Shown here: one piece after another, positions 33,050 to 44,000 of the stretch | How positions within the stretch are numbered: the first letter of the stretch is position 1 | Layout of the letters: every line of letters starts with the position of its first letter | From: UBA3210 sp048359995 | GTDB taxonomy: Bacteria > Bacillota_I > Bacilli_A > RFN20 > CAG-449 | DNA length: 51,870 bases | Assembly (NCBI GenBank): GCA_048359995.1 | Contig: DBGCPK010000022.1 | Coordinates: 1-51,870, forward strand | Reading direction: 5' to 3' | Translations under genes and position numbers: made by a program | Notes under the pieces: generated by a model | Told to the model about the DNA's origin: nothing | The model's input: the letters and a program-made list of their open reading frames with translations, nothing else | Database searches by the model: none

Positions 33050-33269
33050 AAAGGCGTAAGAAGACAGACGCCGGGAAAAGGATATCCAGAGAATTTCTCA
33101 TCGATGGTGAAAGAGAATATATCGGTTTCCCGAAACGGATCACTTCCTAGCCGTAACCGTGAAACAAAGTAAGGGTTACCGGTTGTGCGTTATAGCTTTC
33201 GAGAGTCCGGAGGTTTCCGGAAACTAAGGTGGTACCGCGTTGATGACGTCCTTAGATGGACGTTTTTTT
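33050..33269 (+). ncRNA. T-box leader (isoleucine)
   Basis: Fills the gap between the hydrolase gene and ileS. The conserved T-box AAGGTGGTACCGCG is at 33226-33239. The final stem ACGTCC / GGACGT with a T-run (33246-33269) is the terminator, which can compete with the antiterminator. A probable specifier codon ATC (isoleucine) is at 33121-33123 in a purine-rich AGAGAAT context. Uncharged tRNA-Ile would stabilise the antiterminator and turn on ileS. Confidence 0.93.
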
Positions 33270-33287
33270 ATGCAGAAAGGAGCATTT

Positions 33288-36020
33288 ATGGAGCTGAAAC
33301 AAACTCTTTTAATGGGAAAAACCGATTTTGAGATGCGAGGGAATCTTTCGAGAAAAGAACCGGAGATGCTGAAAATTTGGGCGGAGGACAAAGTTTACGA
33401 AAAATTGATAGCGAAGAACAAAGGATGTCGGGAGTATGTGCTTCACGACGGGCCTCCGTACGCCAACGGCGATATGCACTGCGGCCATATGTTGAACCGG
33501 ATCCTGAAAGACATCGTCGTGCGCGAAAAGGCGATGGAGGGATTTTCCACGCCGTTTTATCCGGGATGGGATACGCACGGACTTCCGATCGAAAATGCGG
33601 TAACGAAAAAAGGAGTCAACCGAAAGACGACTCCTCCGGCGGAATTCAGAAAAAAGTGCGAAGAATACGCTTACGCTCAGGTCGAGCGTCAGATGAATCA
33701 AGTTCAAAGGCTCGGCCTTATGGCGGACTTTGACGACCGCTATTTGACTTTGCAAAAGAGCTTCGAAAAAAACGAGATTTCGGTTTTCAAGGAGATGGCG
33801 TTGAAAGGTTTGATCTATAAAGGCTTAAAGCCGGTCTACTGGTCGTATTCCAGCGAATCCGCTCTTGCCGAAGCCGAGATCGAATACTACGATGTCGAGG
33901 CGCAGACGATCTTCGTCCGCTTCCCGGTCGTCGACGGTAAGGGATTGCTCTCTCCGGATACGGATTACTTTGTGATTTGGACGACGACGCCGTGGACCAT
34001 TCCGGCGAATTTGGCGATCTGCGTCAACGAACTGCTGGAATACGGTCTTTTCGCGACGGAGAAAGGAAATCTCGTCTTTTTGAAAGACCTTCGGGATTCG
34101 CTGAAAGAGAAACTTCAATTGGAAAAGTGCGAACTGATTCGAACGTTCAAGGGAAAAGAATTCGAAGGAATGACGACGCGCCATCCGTTGTACGATCGCG
34201 ATTCCGTTTTGATTCTCGGAAGCCACGTCACCGGCGACGCGGGAACGGGTTGCGTGCATACGGCACCGGGGCACGGCGCCGACGATTTCACGGTCGGTCA
34301 AAAGTATCATCTTCCTCCGTATTGTCCCGTCGACGAACACGGCGTGATGGACGATTCCTGCGGAGAAAGGCTGAAAGGTTTGTTCTATGAAGATGCGAAC
34401 GAAGAAGTAGTTCGGATGCTGGAAGAATGCGGCGCGTTGCTTCATATGGAAAAGATCGTCCACTCCTATCCGCACGACTGGCGAACGAAAAAACCGGTCA
34501 TTTTCCGCGCCACTCCGCAATGGTTTTGTTCGATCGAGGTCATCCGCGATCAATTGCTGAAAGAAATCGATAAGGTCAACTGGACGCCTTCTTGGGGAAA
34601 ACTCAGAATGCACAATATGATCAAAGATCGTTCCGATTGGTGCATTTCTCGTCAAAGACTTTGGGGTGTTCCGATTCCGATCATCTATAATGAGGACAGC
34701 TCGCCGATCATGGAAAAGGAAGTATTCGAACACATCGAGAACCTGATCGGAGAATACGGTTCCAACGTTTGGTTTGAAAGGGAAGCCGCGGATCTTCTCC
34801 CGAAAGGATATACGAATCCGGCGTCGCCTCATGGTCTGTTTAAAAAGGAAACCGATATTATGGACGTTTGGTTCGATTCGGGATCCTCGTTCCTTTCGGA
34901 GATCGATCGGGGAAATTCGTTTCCCGTGGATCTCTATTTGGAGGGAAGCGATCAATACCGAGGTTGGTTCAATTCGTCTTTGATCATCTCTGTCGCCACG
35001 AAAGGCGTTGCTCCGTATAAGAACGTGGTTTCGCACGGTTTCATTTTGGATGGAAAGGGTCAGAAAATGTCGAAATCGCTGGGCAACGGCATCGATCCGA
35101 ACAAGATCATCGGCACGTACGGCGCGGATGTTCTCCGCCTTTGGTGCGCGACGGTGGATTACCAATCCGACGTTCGGATTTCCGAAGAACTGATTCGGAA
35201 AGTTTCGGATAGTTACCGCAAAATTCGAAATACCTTCAAGTTCATGCTGGCCAATCTCAACGACGGAAATCGGTCTTTCGATATCGAAACGGACGGCGTG
35301 GCCGTCTCTTCCAAACTGGGACAGTATCTCCTTTGCAGTTTGGAAAGAGCCAAGAACAGCGCGTTGATCGCTTATTCTCATTGGGATTTTGCCAATGTGG
35401 TCTCCGCTCTGATGAACTTTTTGACCGGCGACTGTTCCGCCCTTTACTTTTCGATCGCCAAAGACCCGCTGTATTGCAATGCTGCGAATGACCCTTTGCG
35501 AAGAGAATTCCAAACTGTGATCTATCGAATTTTGGATACGCTTGCGAAATTGTTCGCGCCGATCCTCTGTTTCACGATGGACGAGGTTTATCGAAGCATC
35601 GCGGGGAATGAAAAAAAGCACATCGCTTTGACGGAGATGCCGAAAGCGACGGACGAATTCGACGACTCCGTTTTCGAAGAATTCGAAACGTTTAAGAAAG
35701 TCAGGGGCGAAGTGATGAAAGCGCTGGAAGAAGCGCGGAGTCGGGGAATCATCGGCTCTTCGCAGGAGGCCTCGATCGAAATCGCTTTTGCCGACGAGAA
35801 AGCCCGCGCTCTGTTCGATTCGTTTGAAAAAGAGGAACTGAACCGCATTTTCATCGTCAGTTCAACGGCAATTTCGAATGAAACGGCGAAAGAGCTACGC
35901 GTTTCCGTATCGCATCACTCCGGAGAAAAGTGCGAGCGATGCTGGAATTATTTCGACGAACTTCTCGAAAAAGACGGCAGTAGAATCTGTCCGCGCTGCA
36001 AAAAGGTGATCGAGGCATGA
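33288..36020 (+). CDS. ileS: Isoleucyl-tRNA synthetase
   Basis: 910 residues from the ATG at 33288 (AAAGGAGC upstream). Class I signature HCGH (HIGH) at residues 64-67, KMSKS near residue 593, a CP1 editing domain between them (TTTPWTIPANLAICV and GTGCVHTAPGHGADDF), and C-terminal zinc cysteines CERCWNYFDE ... CPRCKK. Charges tRNA-Ile; regulated by the T-box leader. Followed with overlap by lspA and rluD, the gene order known from B. subtilis (ileS-lspA-ylyB). Confidence 0.98.
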   Translation: MELKQTLLMGKTDFEMRGNLSRKEPEMLKIWAEDKVYEKLIAKNKGCREYVLHDGPPYANGDMHCGHMLNRILKDIVVREKAMEGFSTPFYPGWDTHGLPIENAVTKKGVNRKTTPPAEFRKKCEEYAYAQVERQMNQVQRLGLMADFDDRYLTLQKSFEKNEISVFKEMALKGLIYKGLKPVYWSYSSESALAEAEIEYYDVEAQTIFVRFPVVDGKGLLSPDTDYFVIWTTTPWTIPANLAICVNELLEYGLFATEKGNLVFLKDLRDSLKEKLQLEKCELIRTFKGKEFEGMTTRHPLYDRDSVLILGSHVTGDAGTGCVHTAPGHGADDFTVGQKYHLPPYCPVDEHGVMDDSCGERLKGLFYEDANEEVVRMLEECGALLHMEKIVHSYPHDWRTKKPVIFRATPQWFCSIEVIRDQLLKEIDKVNWTPSWGKLRMHNMIKDRSDWCISRQRLWGVPIPIIYNEDSSPIMEKEVFEHIENLIGEYGSNVWFEREAADLLPKGYTNPASPHGLFKKETDIMDVWFDSGSSFLSEIDRGNSFPVDLYLEGSDQYRGWFNSSLIISVATKGVAPYKNVVSHGFILDGKGQKMSKSLGNGIDPNKIIGTYGADVLRLWCATVDYQSDVRISEELIRKVSDSYRKIRNTFKFMLANLNDGNRSFDIETDGVAVSSKLGQYLLCSLERAKNSALIAYSHWDFANVVSALMNFLTGDCSALYFSIAKDPLYCNAANDPLRREFQTVIYRILDTLAKLFAPILCFTMDEVYRSIAGNEKKHIALTEMPKATDEFDDSVFEEFETFKKVRGEVMKALEEARSRGIIGSSQEASIEIAFADEKARALFDSFEKEELNRIFIVSSTAISNETAKELRVSVSHHSGEKCERCWNYFDELLEKDGSRICPRCKKVIEA

Positions 36021-36622
36021 AAGAACGCTTGAAAAATTTTCACCTTTGGTGCGTCAAATATCATCTCTACTATTACTTGGCGATGATCGTTTTACTGATC
36101 GCGGACATCGTTTCCAAAAAGTGCTTCGAGCGGTTGCTTCTCGAAACGGTCGATCACCGGATCTCGGTGATTCCGGGATTTTTCACGCTGAGCTTAGTCT
36201 ACAATACGGGAGCTTTCTCGGGAATGCTCGGATCGAATTTAGCCGGACAGATTCTCTTGACTCTGCTCTCTCTTTTCTGCGGTGGAGCGATGATTTTCGC
36301 TTTCGTCAAATTCGATCGGAAATGGTCGTTTTTGGAGAAATTCGGGCTGACCTTGGCTATACCGGGAACGTTGGGAAACCTGATCGATCGAAGTTTGATG
36401 GTCTTCGGTTTGCAGGAAGGAGTCATCGACTTTTTGGAATTCGATTTGGGATTCATGGTTTGGAATACGTTCAATTTCGCCGACTCGTTTTTGGTTGTCG
36501 GCGTGATCGCTTTCGCCGTCGGTTATCTCTTTCGCGATTATGCCCGATCCAAAAAGGAGCAAAAAGCCCGCGAGGAATTTTACGATTCGAAAACGGAAAA
36601 CGGGGAAGCGGAAGATGAATAA
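36017..36622 (+). CDS. lspA: Lipoprotein signal peptidase (SPase II)
   Basis: 201 residues; start overlaps the ileS stop. Four membrane helices. Conserved parts: ADIVSKKCF, NTGAFSGM, PGTLGNLIDR with the first catalytic Asp, and FNFADSFLVVG with the second. Cleaves prolipoprotein signal peptides in the membrane; the BspA-like protein at 50641 is a likely substrate. A charged C-terminal tail of about 35 residues (KKEQKAREEFYDSKTEN) is longer than usual. Confidence 0.95.
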   Translation: MKERLKNFHLWCVKYHLYYYLAMIVLLIADIVSKKCFERLLLETVDHRISVIPGFFTLSLVYNTGAFSGMLGSNLAGQILLTLLSLFCGGAMIFAFVKFDRKWSFLEKFGLTLAIPGTLGNLIDRSLMVFGLQEGVIDFLEFDLGFMVWNTFNFADSFLVVGVIAFAVGYLFRDYARSKKEQKAREEFYDSKTENGEAEDE

Positions 36623-37526
36623 GTCGGTGGTCTCCTCGGAAGAAAGCGGCCTGCGCCTCGATCTCTATTTGACGCGCCTTTCAGGCGGAAAATCGCGGAA
36701 TTACGCGCAGAAGATGATCCGCGCGGGAAAGTGCAGGGTCAACGAAGAGATCGTCAAGGACTCTTACAAAGTGCGGGAAGGAGATCTCGTCGAGTTCGAT
36801 TTTCTCGACGAAAAGCCTTTGGATTTAGTCAAAAAAGACATTCATTTGGATATTCTTTATCAGGACGAAGACGTCCTCGTCGTCAATAAGCCTCGCGGCA
36901 TGGTGGTTCACCCTTCCAACGGGCATTACGACGGCGATACGTTAGTCAACGCGTTGCTTTTTTCGGTGAAGGACCTTTCCTCCATCAACGGCGTCGTCCG
37001 CCCGGGAATCGTCCATCGGATCGACAAAAACACGTCGGGACTTCTCGTCATAGCCAAAAACGACGAAGCCCACTTGTTTCTGTCGGCGCAATTGCAAGAT
37101 CATACCATGCACAGGGAATACTACGCCTTGGTCGAGGGTGTGATTCCTCACACCGACATCAAGATCGACGCGCCGATCGGAAGAGATCCGAAAGACCGAA
37201 TGAAACGCGCGGTGGACATCTACGAGGGGAAAGAGGCGGTGACTTACGTTCACGTCGAAGAGCGCATGAAAGCGCACACGCTGATATCCTGCCGTCTGGA
37301 AACCGGACGCACGCATCAGATCCGTGTGCATCTGAAATACATCGGTTACCCTTTGGTGGGAGATCCGGAATACGGTCGAAGACATCAGGCGATTCCTTGC
37401 TCCGGTCAGATGCTCCACGCGTACAGGTTGAGCTTTATTCACCCGAGAAGCAAGGAAAAAATGGTATTTACTTGCCCGATCGACGAAGAATTTGATAGAG
37501 TATTGAGTATAGCGAGAGGAGAATGA
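36615..37526 (+). CDS. rluD: RluD-family 23S rRNA pseudouridine synthase
   Basis: 303 residues; ATG overlaps the lspA stop by eight bases. An N-terminal S4 RNA-binding domain (residues about 10-70) is followed by the catalytic domain with GIVHRIDKNTSGLLVIAKN (nucleophile Asp), GRTHQIRVH and G-D-P-E-Y-G. Matches B. subtilis YlyB in position and architecture. The exact rRNA target is not certain. Confidence 0.93.
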   Translation: MNKSVVSSEESGLRLDLYLTRLSGGKSRNYAQKMIRAGKCRVNEEIVKDSYKVREGDLVEFDFLDEKPLDLVKKDIHLDILYQDEDVLVVNKPRGMVVHPSNGHYDGDTLVNALLFSVKDLSSINGVVRPGIVHRIDKNTSGLLVIAKNDEAHLFLSAQLQDHTMHREYYALVEGVIPHTDIKIDAPIGRDPKDRMKRAVDIYEGKEAVTYVHVEERMKAHTLISCRLETGRTHQIRVHLKYIGYPLVGDPEYGRRHQAIPCSGQMLHAYRLSFIHPRSKEKMVFTCPIDEEFDRVLSIARGE

Positions 37527-37529
37527 GAG

Positions 37530-37838
37530 ATGGAAGAAAGAGAAGAGATCGAAAAGAACGCGCCTGAAAGCGCGGAAGCAAAAGAGGCTTCGCCTTGGAA
37601 AAAGACGCTTTCGGAATATTCGGGTTATCTGATCGTCATCCTGTTCGGCGCGATCGGGCTGTTGATTTCCATACTGAAAGGCGCGGACCTTTCTCTAAGC
37701 GAGACGATGATCGGTCTGGGTGTCGGCGCTTGCGAACTGCACCTCTACCTAAAAGGAAAGAAAACGGTCAATTTGATCGGTTTGATCCTTTGGTATTTAG
37801 TCGCCGTGTTAGGTCTGATTTCGTTGATTTTGGCTTGA
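37530..37838 (+). CDS. Small membrane protein
   Basis: 102 residues. An acidic N-terminus of about 22 residues precedes three hydrophobic helices at about 31-49, 57-71 and 79-101. Three bases after rluD and before the operon terminator. Family not recognised. Confidence 0.7.
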   Translation: MEEREEIEKNAPESAEAKEASPWKKTLSEYSGYLIVILFGAIGLLISILKGADLSLSETMIGLGVGACELHLYLKGKKTVNLIGLILWYLVAVLGLISLILA

Positions 37839-37861
37839 TCTTCGACAAATCGGCTCTTTTG

Positions 37862-37895
37862 AAGCGCATTCGTCGTCACAGAATGCGCTTTTTGT
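37862..37895 (+). terminator. Terminator of the ileS operon
   Basis: 10-bp perfect stem AAGCGCATTC / GAATGCGCTT, 9-base loop, short T-run. Confidence 0.85.
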
Positions 37896-37956
37896 ATGCG
37901 AAAACACATCTTTTGCAAAAAGAATTCATAATCTTATTCGTGAAAGGGGAATTCTT

Positions 37957-37990
37957 TTGACTTTTCCGGATTTAATTATATATAATTAAA
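37957..37990 (+). promoter_or_regulatory. Promoter with palindromic -10 region before the giant gene
   Basis: TTGACT (37957-37962), 18-base spacer, TATAAT (37981-37986). The -10 box lies within a perfect 20-bp AT-only palindrome (37971-37990), which may be an operator or just a low-complexity melting region. Confidence 0.6.
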
Positions 37991-38011
37991 GAGATTGTTT
38001 GAGGGGATCTT

Positions 38012-41000
38012 ATGAAAAAAGGATTTATAGCGTTCGGTATCGTCAATACGATTGCGGTTTTCCTGTCTCTTTATACTTTCGCGATGTCGACGAATTCGGG
38101 CGGAAACGTGAATGACGATCCGTTCGATATGGAAAATATCACGGAAGTGAAAAAAGCGCCGGAAGACGGATCGAGTCCGAGCGATTATTCGATACTTGAA
38201 AATATCCAATACGCGTCGGGATATCTGTACTACAACCGAAATTGGAAGGCGGTGACTAGCGGCGGCGTGGTTTCCAACGCCGGAGTCAAGGTGACGCAGG
38301 AAGTCAACAACGTCCGCATCGTCGACAAAAACTACATGTATCAGGAAGCGGTTTCTTATTCCTCGATGGTCAAAGTGGCGACGCAGAAGTTCTACCAGCC
38401 GACGGGAAAGAAGGTTTTTCTGTTGCAGGGTTCGCCGAAAAGCATCGACAACGTGACTTGGGGAACCAAAGTGAACACGGTCGATTATCAGTACATTTAT
38501 TCGAATTACGGTTTTCTTCCGGATCAACTCAACTCCTATTACTATTCGGAAGAATCGATTTTGGATACCTCCTCCATCGAAGAGAACGAAGGAATCTATA
38601 CGCTGCACGTCGATTTGAACGAACTCGGCGCGATCAATTCGCGGAGAGAAGTCGTAACGATGGGCGGCGCGTTGGACAATCCGGTATATACCGAAATTCA
38701 CGCCGACATCACCCTCGATCGGAACTGGAAAGTTCTTTCGATCGCTACCGATGAGAGTTATTCCATCAAGAAAAACATCGGCATCGGCGTGGTGAATGCC
38801 AGTTGCGATTCGTCGTTGAACGAAACGTTCGAATACGGCGTGACGATCGGAGAAAACGTCGTCGGATTTTACAGGGATTATTTCAATACTTCTGTCGGAG
38901 GCGATCCGATCATCGACGAAGAAAAGACGGCTTTGACGTATCTTCAATCGATGGGATCGGTCGTCGCCGGTCGCAACAATTTCAACATCGACGTCGGCGT
39001 CAACGGCAGAAAGATGCACGGTCAGGTGGAATTGAATTTAGCCAACAAAGAGGAAGTCAACGTCAATCTCGAAGACAAGTACTTCATCAAATACTATGAC
39101 GGTAGCGTCTATACCGATTTGGACGGATTGAATCTGTCGGTCGACGAGCAATACATTCAGCAGATGATCGCTTCTCTTCTTTCCAAGATTTCGGAAAACG
39201 AGGGAAAAGCGGAGATCGAGACTCCGTCGGATTACGGCGAACTTCTCGATCAAATCATGGAAAATATCACGCTGACGACGGAAAACGATCGCGCGGTGGT
39301 CAATCTTTTCGCCGACTATCAGGGCGTATCTTTCGCCGTCGATCTCACTTTCGACGAAGAGGATCTCTATTTGATCGGAATGGAAGGTTTTTTCCAATAC
39401 GGAGACGCCCGCGTCGATATTGCCGTCGACGCGACGAAAGATTACGAGGGCAAGGACATTATCGACGACGATTTTTCGGATTTGAGCAATTCGATTTGGC
39501 TGATCGATCGCCTTCTCTCCATCGACCGATACGCCGGATACGCGCTATCGGGAGATTACGACTATCAGGGAATTCATTTTCACGTTCAGGCCGACGTTTC
39601 CAAGCAGGGTAATGCGGATATCGTCCTTTCTTTCTCCGATAATCAAAAGGAAAAAGAGATCGATGTGACGAAAATCGGCAACAACTATTTCGTCGAATTC
39701 GGCAATATCAAAGTGAAAGCCGACCGAGATTCTTTGAACGGCGTTTGGGAAAAGATTTCGGAACAAATTCGAAAAGAAACCGACGGTGACGCGGTTTTGG
39801 AAGGAATTTCGTTCGGTTCTTTTGCCGTTTCAAATCTTCAAACCGACGAAAAAGGAGATCTTTATCTGACATTCCGAACCGGAGAAAAGACCTATCTCGC
39901 GGAGATATATCAAGGCGAGGAGGACGCTTTGCTCTTTGCGGTTCCGGAACTCGATCTGACCTTTGAAATTCGCGAATTCGGCGGAGAGATTTCCGAACCG
40001 GAAAGCGTCGACTATTTGGATGAAAAGGATCTCGATCTTTTCCTCTCCCTCTTCGACGAGTGCGAGAATTTGATCGTTTCCGAAAAATATTATGCGGAAT
40101 TCCGTTTCGCCGCATCGAATGATGAAAATTCGAGCGGCCTTGTCTCTTTCCAGCGCGACGGAGACAAAGAATTGCTCGACGTGAAGAGCGAAGGTAACTT
40201 TGCCTTTGATTTCCGCCTCTATCGAAACGGAGATCTGTGCTATGTCGACGCGACTTACGAAGGAATTCGACTGTCCTTTACTTTGTCCGCTGCGGAAGTG
40301 CATTCGCTGGAAAGGACGATCGTCGATACCTTGGAAGCGTATTACGGCGTCGATTTCGCGGTCGAACTGCAAAATCGTCTGAACGAATTCTATGCCGAAA
40401 ACGACATAAGTTTTGTCGACGCGGTGAAATTCTTGCTTGAAAACGACTGCGAGGAGAATCTCTCTCTGAGTACGAACGGCGTAGACGAAATCGTCGTTTC
40501 CTATTTGGATTCGCTTCGCTTTGTCGTTCGCCTCGACGCGGAAATCTCCTTTTCGGGAAGCATTTCCGATTGTGCTTTCGCGGGTACGATAGGTGCAAGA
40601 GAATGGACCTATTCGCTCGATGAAAGCGTGTATTACACGCCGATTGAAAACGTGCAAAATCTTTCATTTGCGCTCGACGCATATCTGACGATGAAAGATT
40701 TCGTGGGATATCGTTTCGAGGGGAATCTGGAATATCGCGATCTGAACGGGGCGATGCAGCTTTTCGTCGATCGAAACGGAAATTTCTCCCTCGAAGGAAC
40801 GATTGCTTCGGAAAGCGGAGAAAAAACGCTTCTCCTCGTCGTCGTCGACGAAAGCGCTTATCTGATTCACGGAAATCTGCAAGTCAAAGTTTCCCGAGAG
40901 GAAGCCGTGCAGGTTTTCGTCGATGCGTTGCGGGAAATCGGAAAGAGTCCGATCGACGAGGAAGATCTTCTTTCGCTGATTCGGGAATTGAATCTTCTGA

Positions 41001-44000
41001 TCGAATCCGTCACCATAGAAGAAAGCGATCTGATTACGAAATTCCATTTGAACGAAAAGTACTACGAGATTCAATTTGCCGATATCGGCAATCGCGAATA
41101 CCTCCTTTCGTGCGGTAACGAATCCGTCGATTTTTCTTTGAAGGTCGCGGAATACAAGGGCGAAATCGCCTACGAGGAACAGGGAGAATACTTGTCTTCC
41201 GATCAGATCCGCGCGCTAGTTTCCGACCTGAGGAAGAACGAAGAGAGAATTCTCTCCGGCAATTTCAAGGGCGAATTCTCCTTTGAAAACGCGGAATACC
41301 TGTTGACAGGTTCTCTTTCGGCTTCGGGTGATTTCTATCGCGTCGACTTTACTTTGAACTGCGGCGGAGAAACCGTTCTCGCGGAGATCGTCGTCAGGGA
41401 AAAGATCTATGCGATCGTCCGTTATTCGGATACGTGCGCCGCATTTACGTTGGAAAGAACGGAATGCGTCGGGCTTGCCGAGACGATAGCCGGTTTGATC
41501 CGCGAAGAAATTTCATCGGAGACGGTTTCGTTCACCGAAGAGGATATTCTCGGTTTTGTAAAGAAGATCATCGCCGACGATTCGGAATATAAAGCGACGA
41601 TCGCTTACTCGGAGGGCGTCTGCATCTCCTATGATCGCGCGGAAATTCGCCTAAACGCCGATGGGTTTGCTTACGACGATCTTTCGTCGCATTTCCGTTG
41701 GAACTGGACGGAAAATGACGACGATTATGCCGTCGATCTTTCCGTCTCCTATTGCGAAGTCGCAGGAATCGATCAAGCTCTCGTATGGGTGCGCGCGGCG
41801 AAAGAGATGGCGAACTTTGCCGGATTCCGAATCGACGGAAGCGCGGAAGCGGAAGGAATCGTAGTCGAATTTCATGCGTTGATCGACGAGTTCCGTCGCG
41901 CGAAAGTCGAAGTCACGTTTACGTATAATCAAGTCAGCCACGAGGTAACTCTGTTCTACGTCGGAGAAGAGATCGCCGTTCATTTCGGAAATATCGATTT
42001 CCTGCTTTCCGAAGAGGAATGGAAACAGGTTCTGTCCGAGTTGCGGAAAGATCAAAGCGGTGCAAGTTCTTCGACCGATGTCGGAATGAAGATGATCGAA
42101 CTGCTTCAAAAGATCGATTTGACGATGTCTTCGATTCGGATTTCGCCTTCATCGCTTTTCGTCGGAACGGGTATCGGCGAAACGGATTTCGTCTTCTCTC
42201 TCGAATATGAAAACCGAGTTCTCACCTTGTCCTGCCTGGATTTCTATCAAACTCATCTGGAAATCGGAGAATCTTCGGAGAAAGTTCCGGAGATCGACAA
42301 AAATATCGATTATCTCGGCGCGGCGGATATCGTCTGCCTCGCGGATATGGCCAAACGCGTGCAGAACGGTATCGTTTCGGAAAATCTGTTCGTCGGAATC
42401 GATCTCGATTTCGCGCAGGGAGAAAGCGCGTTGAACCTTTCGGGAACCCTTCTCTATCGAAATAGCGAAGAATTCTACGCCGCTTGGACGACTTCCGGCG
42501 CGGCGGATACTCAAATCGAGATTTACAAGCGGAACGCGATGATCTATTTGGACGTGACGTATTCGGATTACCGAATTTCGCTGAAATACGAATCGAGCGG
42601 AGAATCCGATGCGATTCTGGTGCGGAGTCTCGAAAACGCGTTCAAAGTTCTCGACGCGCGTTTCGATCTCGGACTCTTTGAGCGGTTCTTCCCTGCGGAT
42701 TCGTCTTCGGAAGTCCGCCCTATCGACGCGGTGAAGAAAATCCTCGAGGGCGATTACGAAGATATCCTCTACGTCTATCGAAACGAAAACGGTTATCGTT
42801 TTGTCTTCGATGGCAACGAATTGACCGTCGGCGAAAACGACGAGGGCATAAGTGTCGACTTCGAAACTTCCGGATTCGGCGGCTCGCTGATTTTCGACGA
42901 TCGACGAGACTGCACGATCGACAAACTTCTCGACCATTCCTATACTTTGATTGCGGTCGACGCGGATTTCTCTTCGTGGACGGAAACGCTTCTCGGCGTG
43001 CTGGACTATCAAGGATATCTCGCGGAATTGCATTTGTGCTATTCGGATTTGGACGTGCATTGCGAGGCGGCCGTCGACGGAGAGAAAAACGTCGCCTTGA
43101 ATGTCGAAGTGATCTATCAAAATGCGACTCATCGCTTCGAATTCGCCTTTGCCGATGAAAAAATTTACTTCTCATACGGGGCTGTCCGCGCCGTTTTGAA
43201 TGAAAGCGAATTGCCGACATTGATCGCGGAGATCAAAGCGCTTATCGGCGCGGAAACGTCGGACGAATCCGCTACCAAAAACGCGGATCAGACCGTCAAG
43301 GCGATCGGCGACTGGATTACGGCTTTGCGCTTAGGCGATAAAGAAATGCTTTTGGATTTCCTCTTCGACGGCACAGGATATCAATTAAAAGTGAACGCGA
43401 CGGAAGAAGGAATCTCTTTCTCCAGCGATTGGAACGATTTATCCGGAATGCTTTGCGAATTGAAAACGCCGATTCTCATCGACGAAAGCGGGGAATTTTT
43501 AAGCGGCGACGACTTGAAACTCGTCATCGCTTATGCGCAAGAAGCCAAAGACTACTTCTTCGAAGATCGCGGATATCTGCATTTGAACGGTCGCTTTGAC
43601 GACGAAACCACCTGCTATGATGTCAGTGCGTCGGCGCGATACGATTACACCGATCGCGATATGGCGAAACTGGTCATGCAGTTGGATGTAGATTCCACGA
43701 CGAACGGAAAAACGATCAAGATGATCGACGGCACGATTTCTTATCAAAATAATCTGATTTACCTCGATCTGACGTACAACGAACTCTATGGATTGCATTT
43801 CTACGTCGATAAACTCGACGCCTCGAAAGCCATCGATGTCGTTTTGACGAAATTGGCTCAAGGACCGTTCAACAATGGCGCGTATGGTTTGAATCTCGAA
43901 CTGATGAAGGGAATCAAAGAGATTCTCGAACTCGATCCGAGCGTCATTCTGGATTTCGACGATCAAGGCGCTTTCGACTCCGAAGAAGCGAGCGGTCCGG

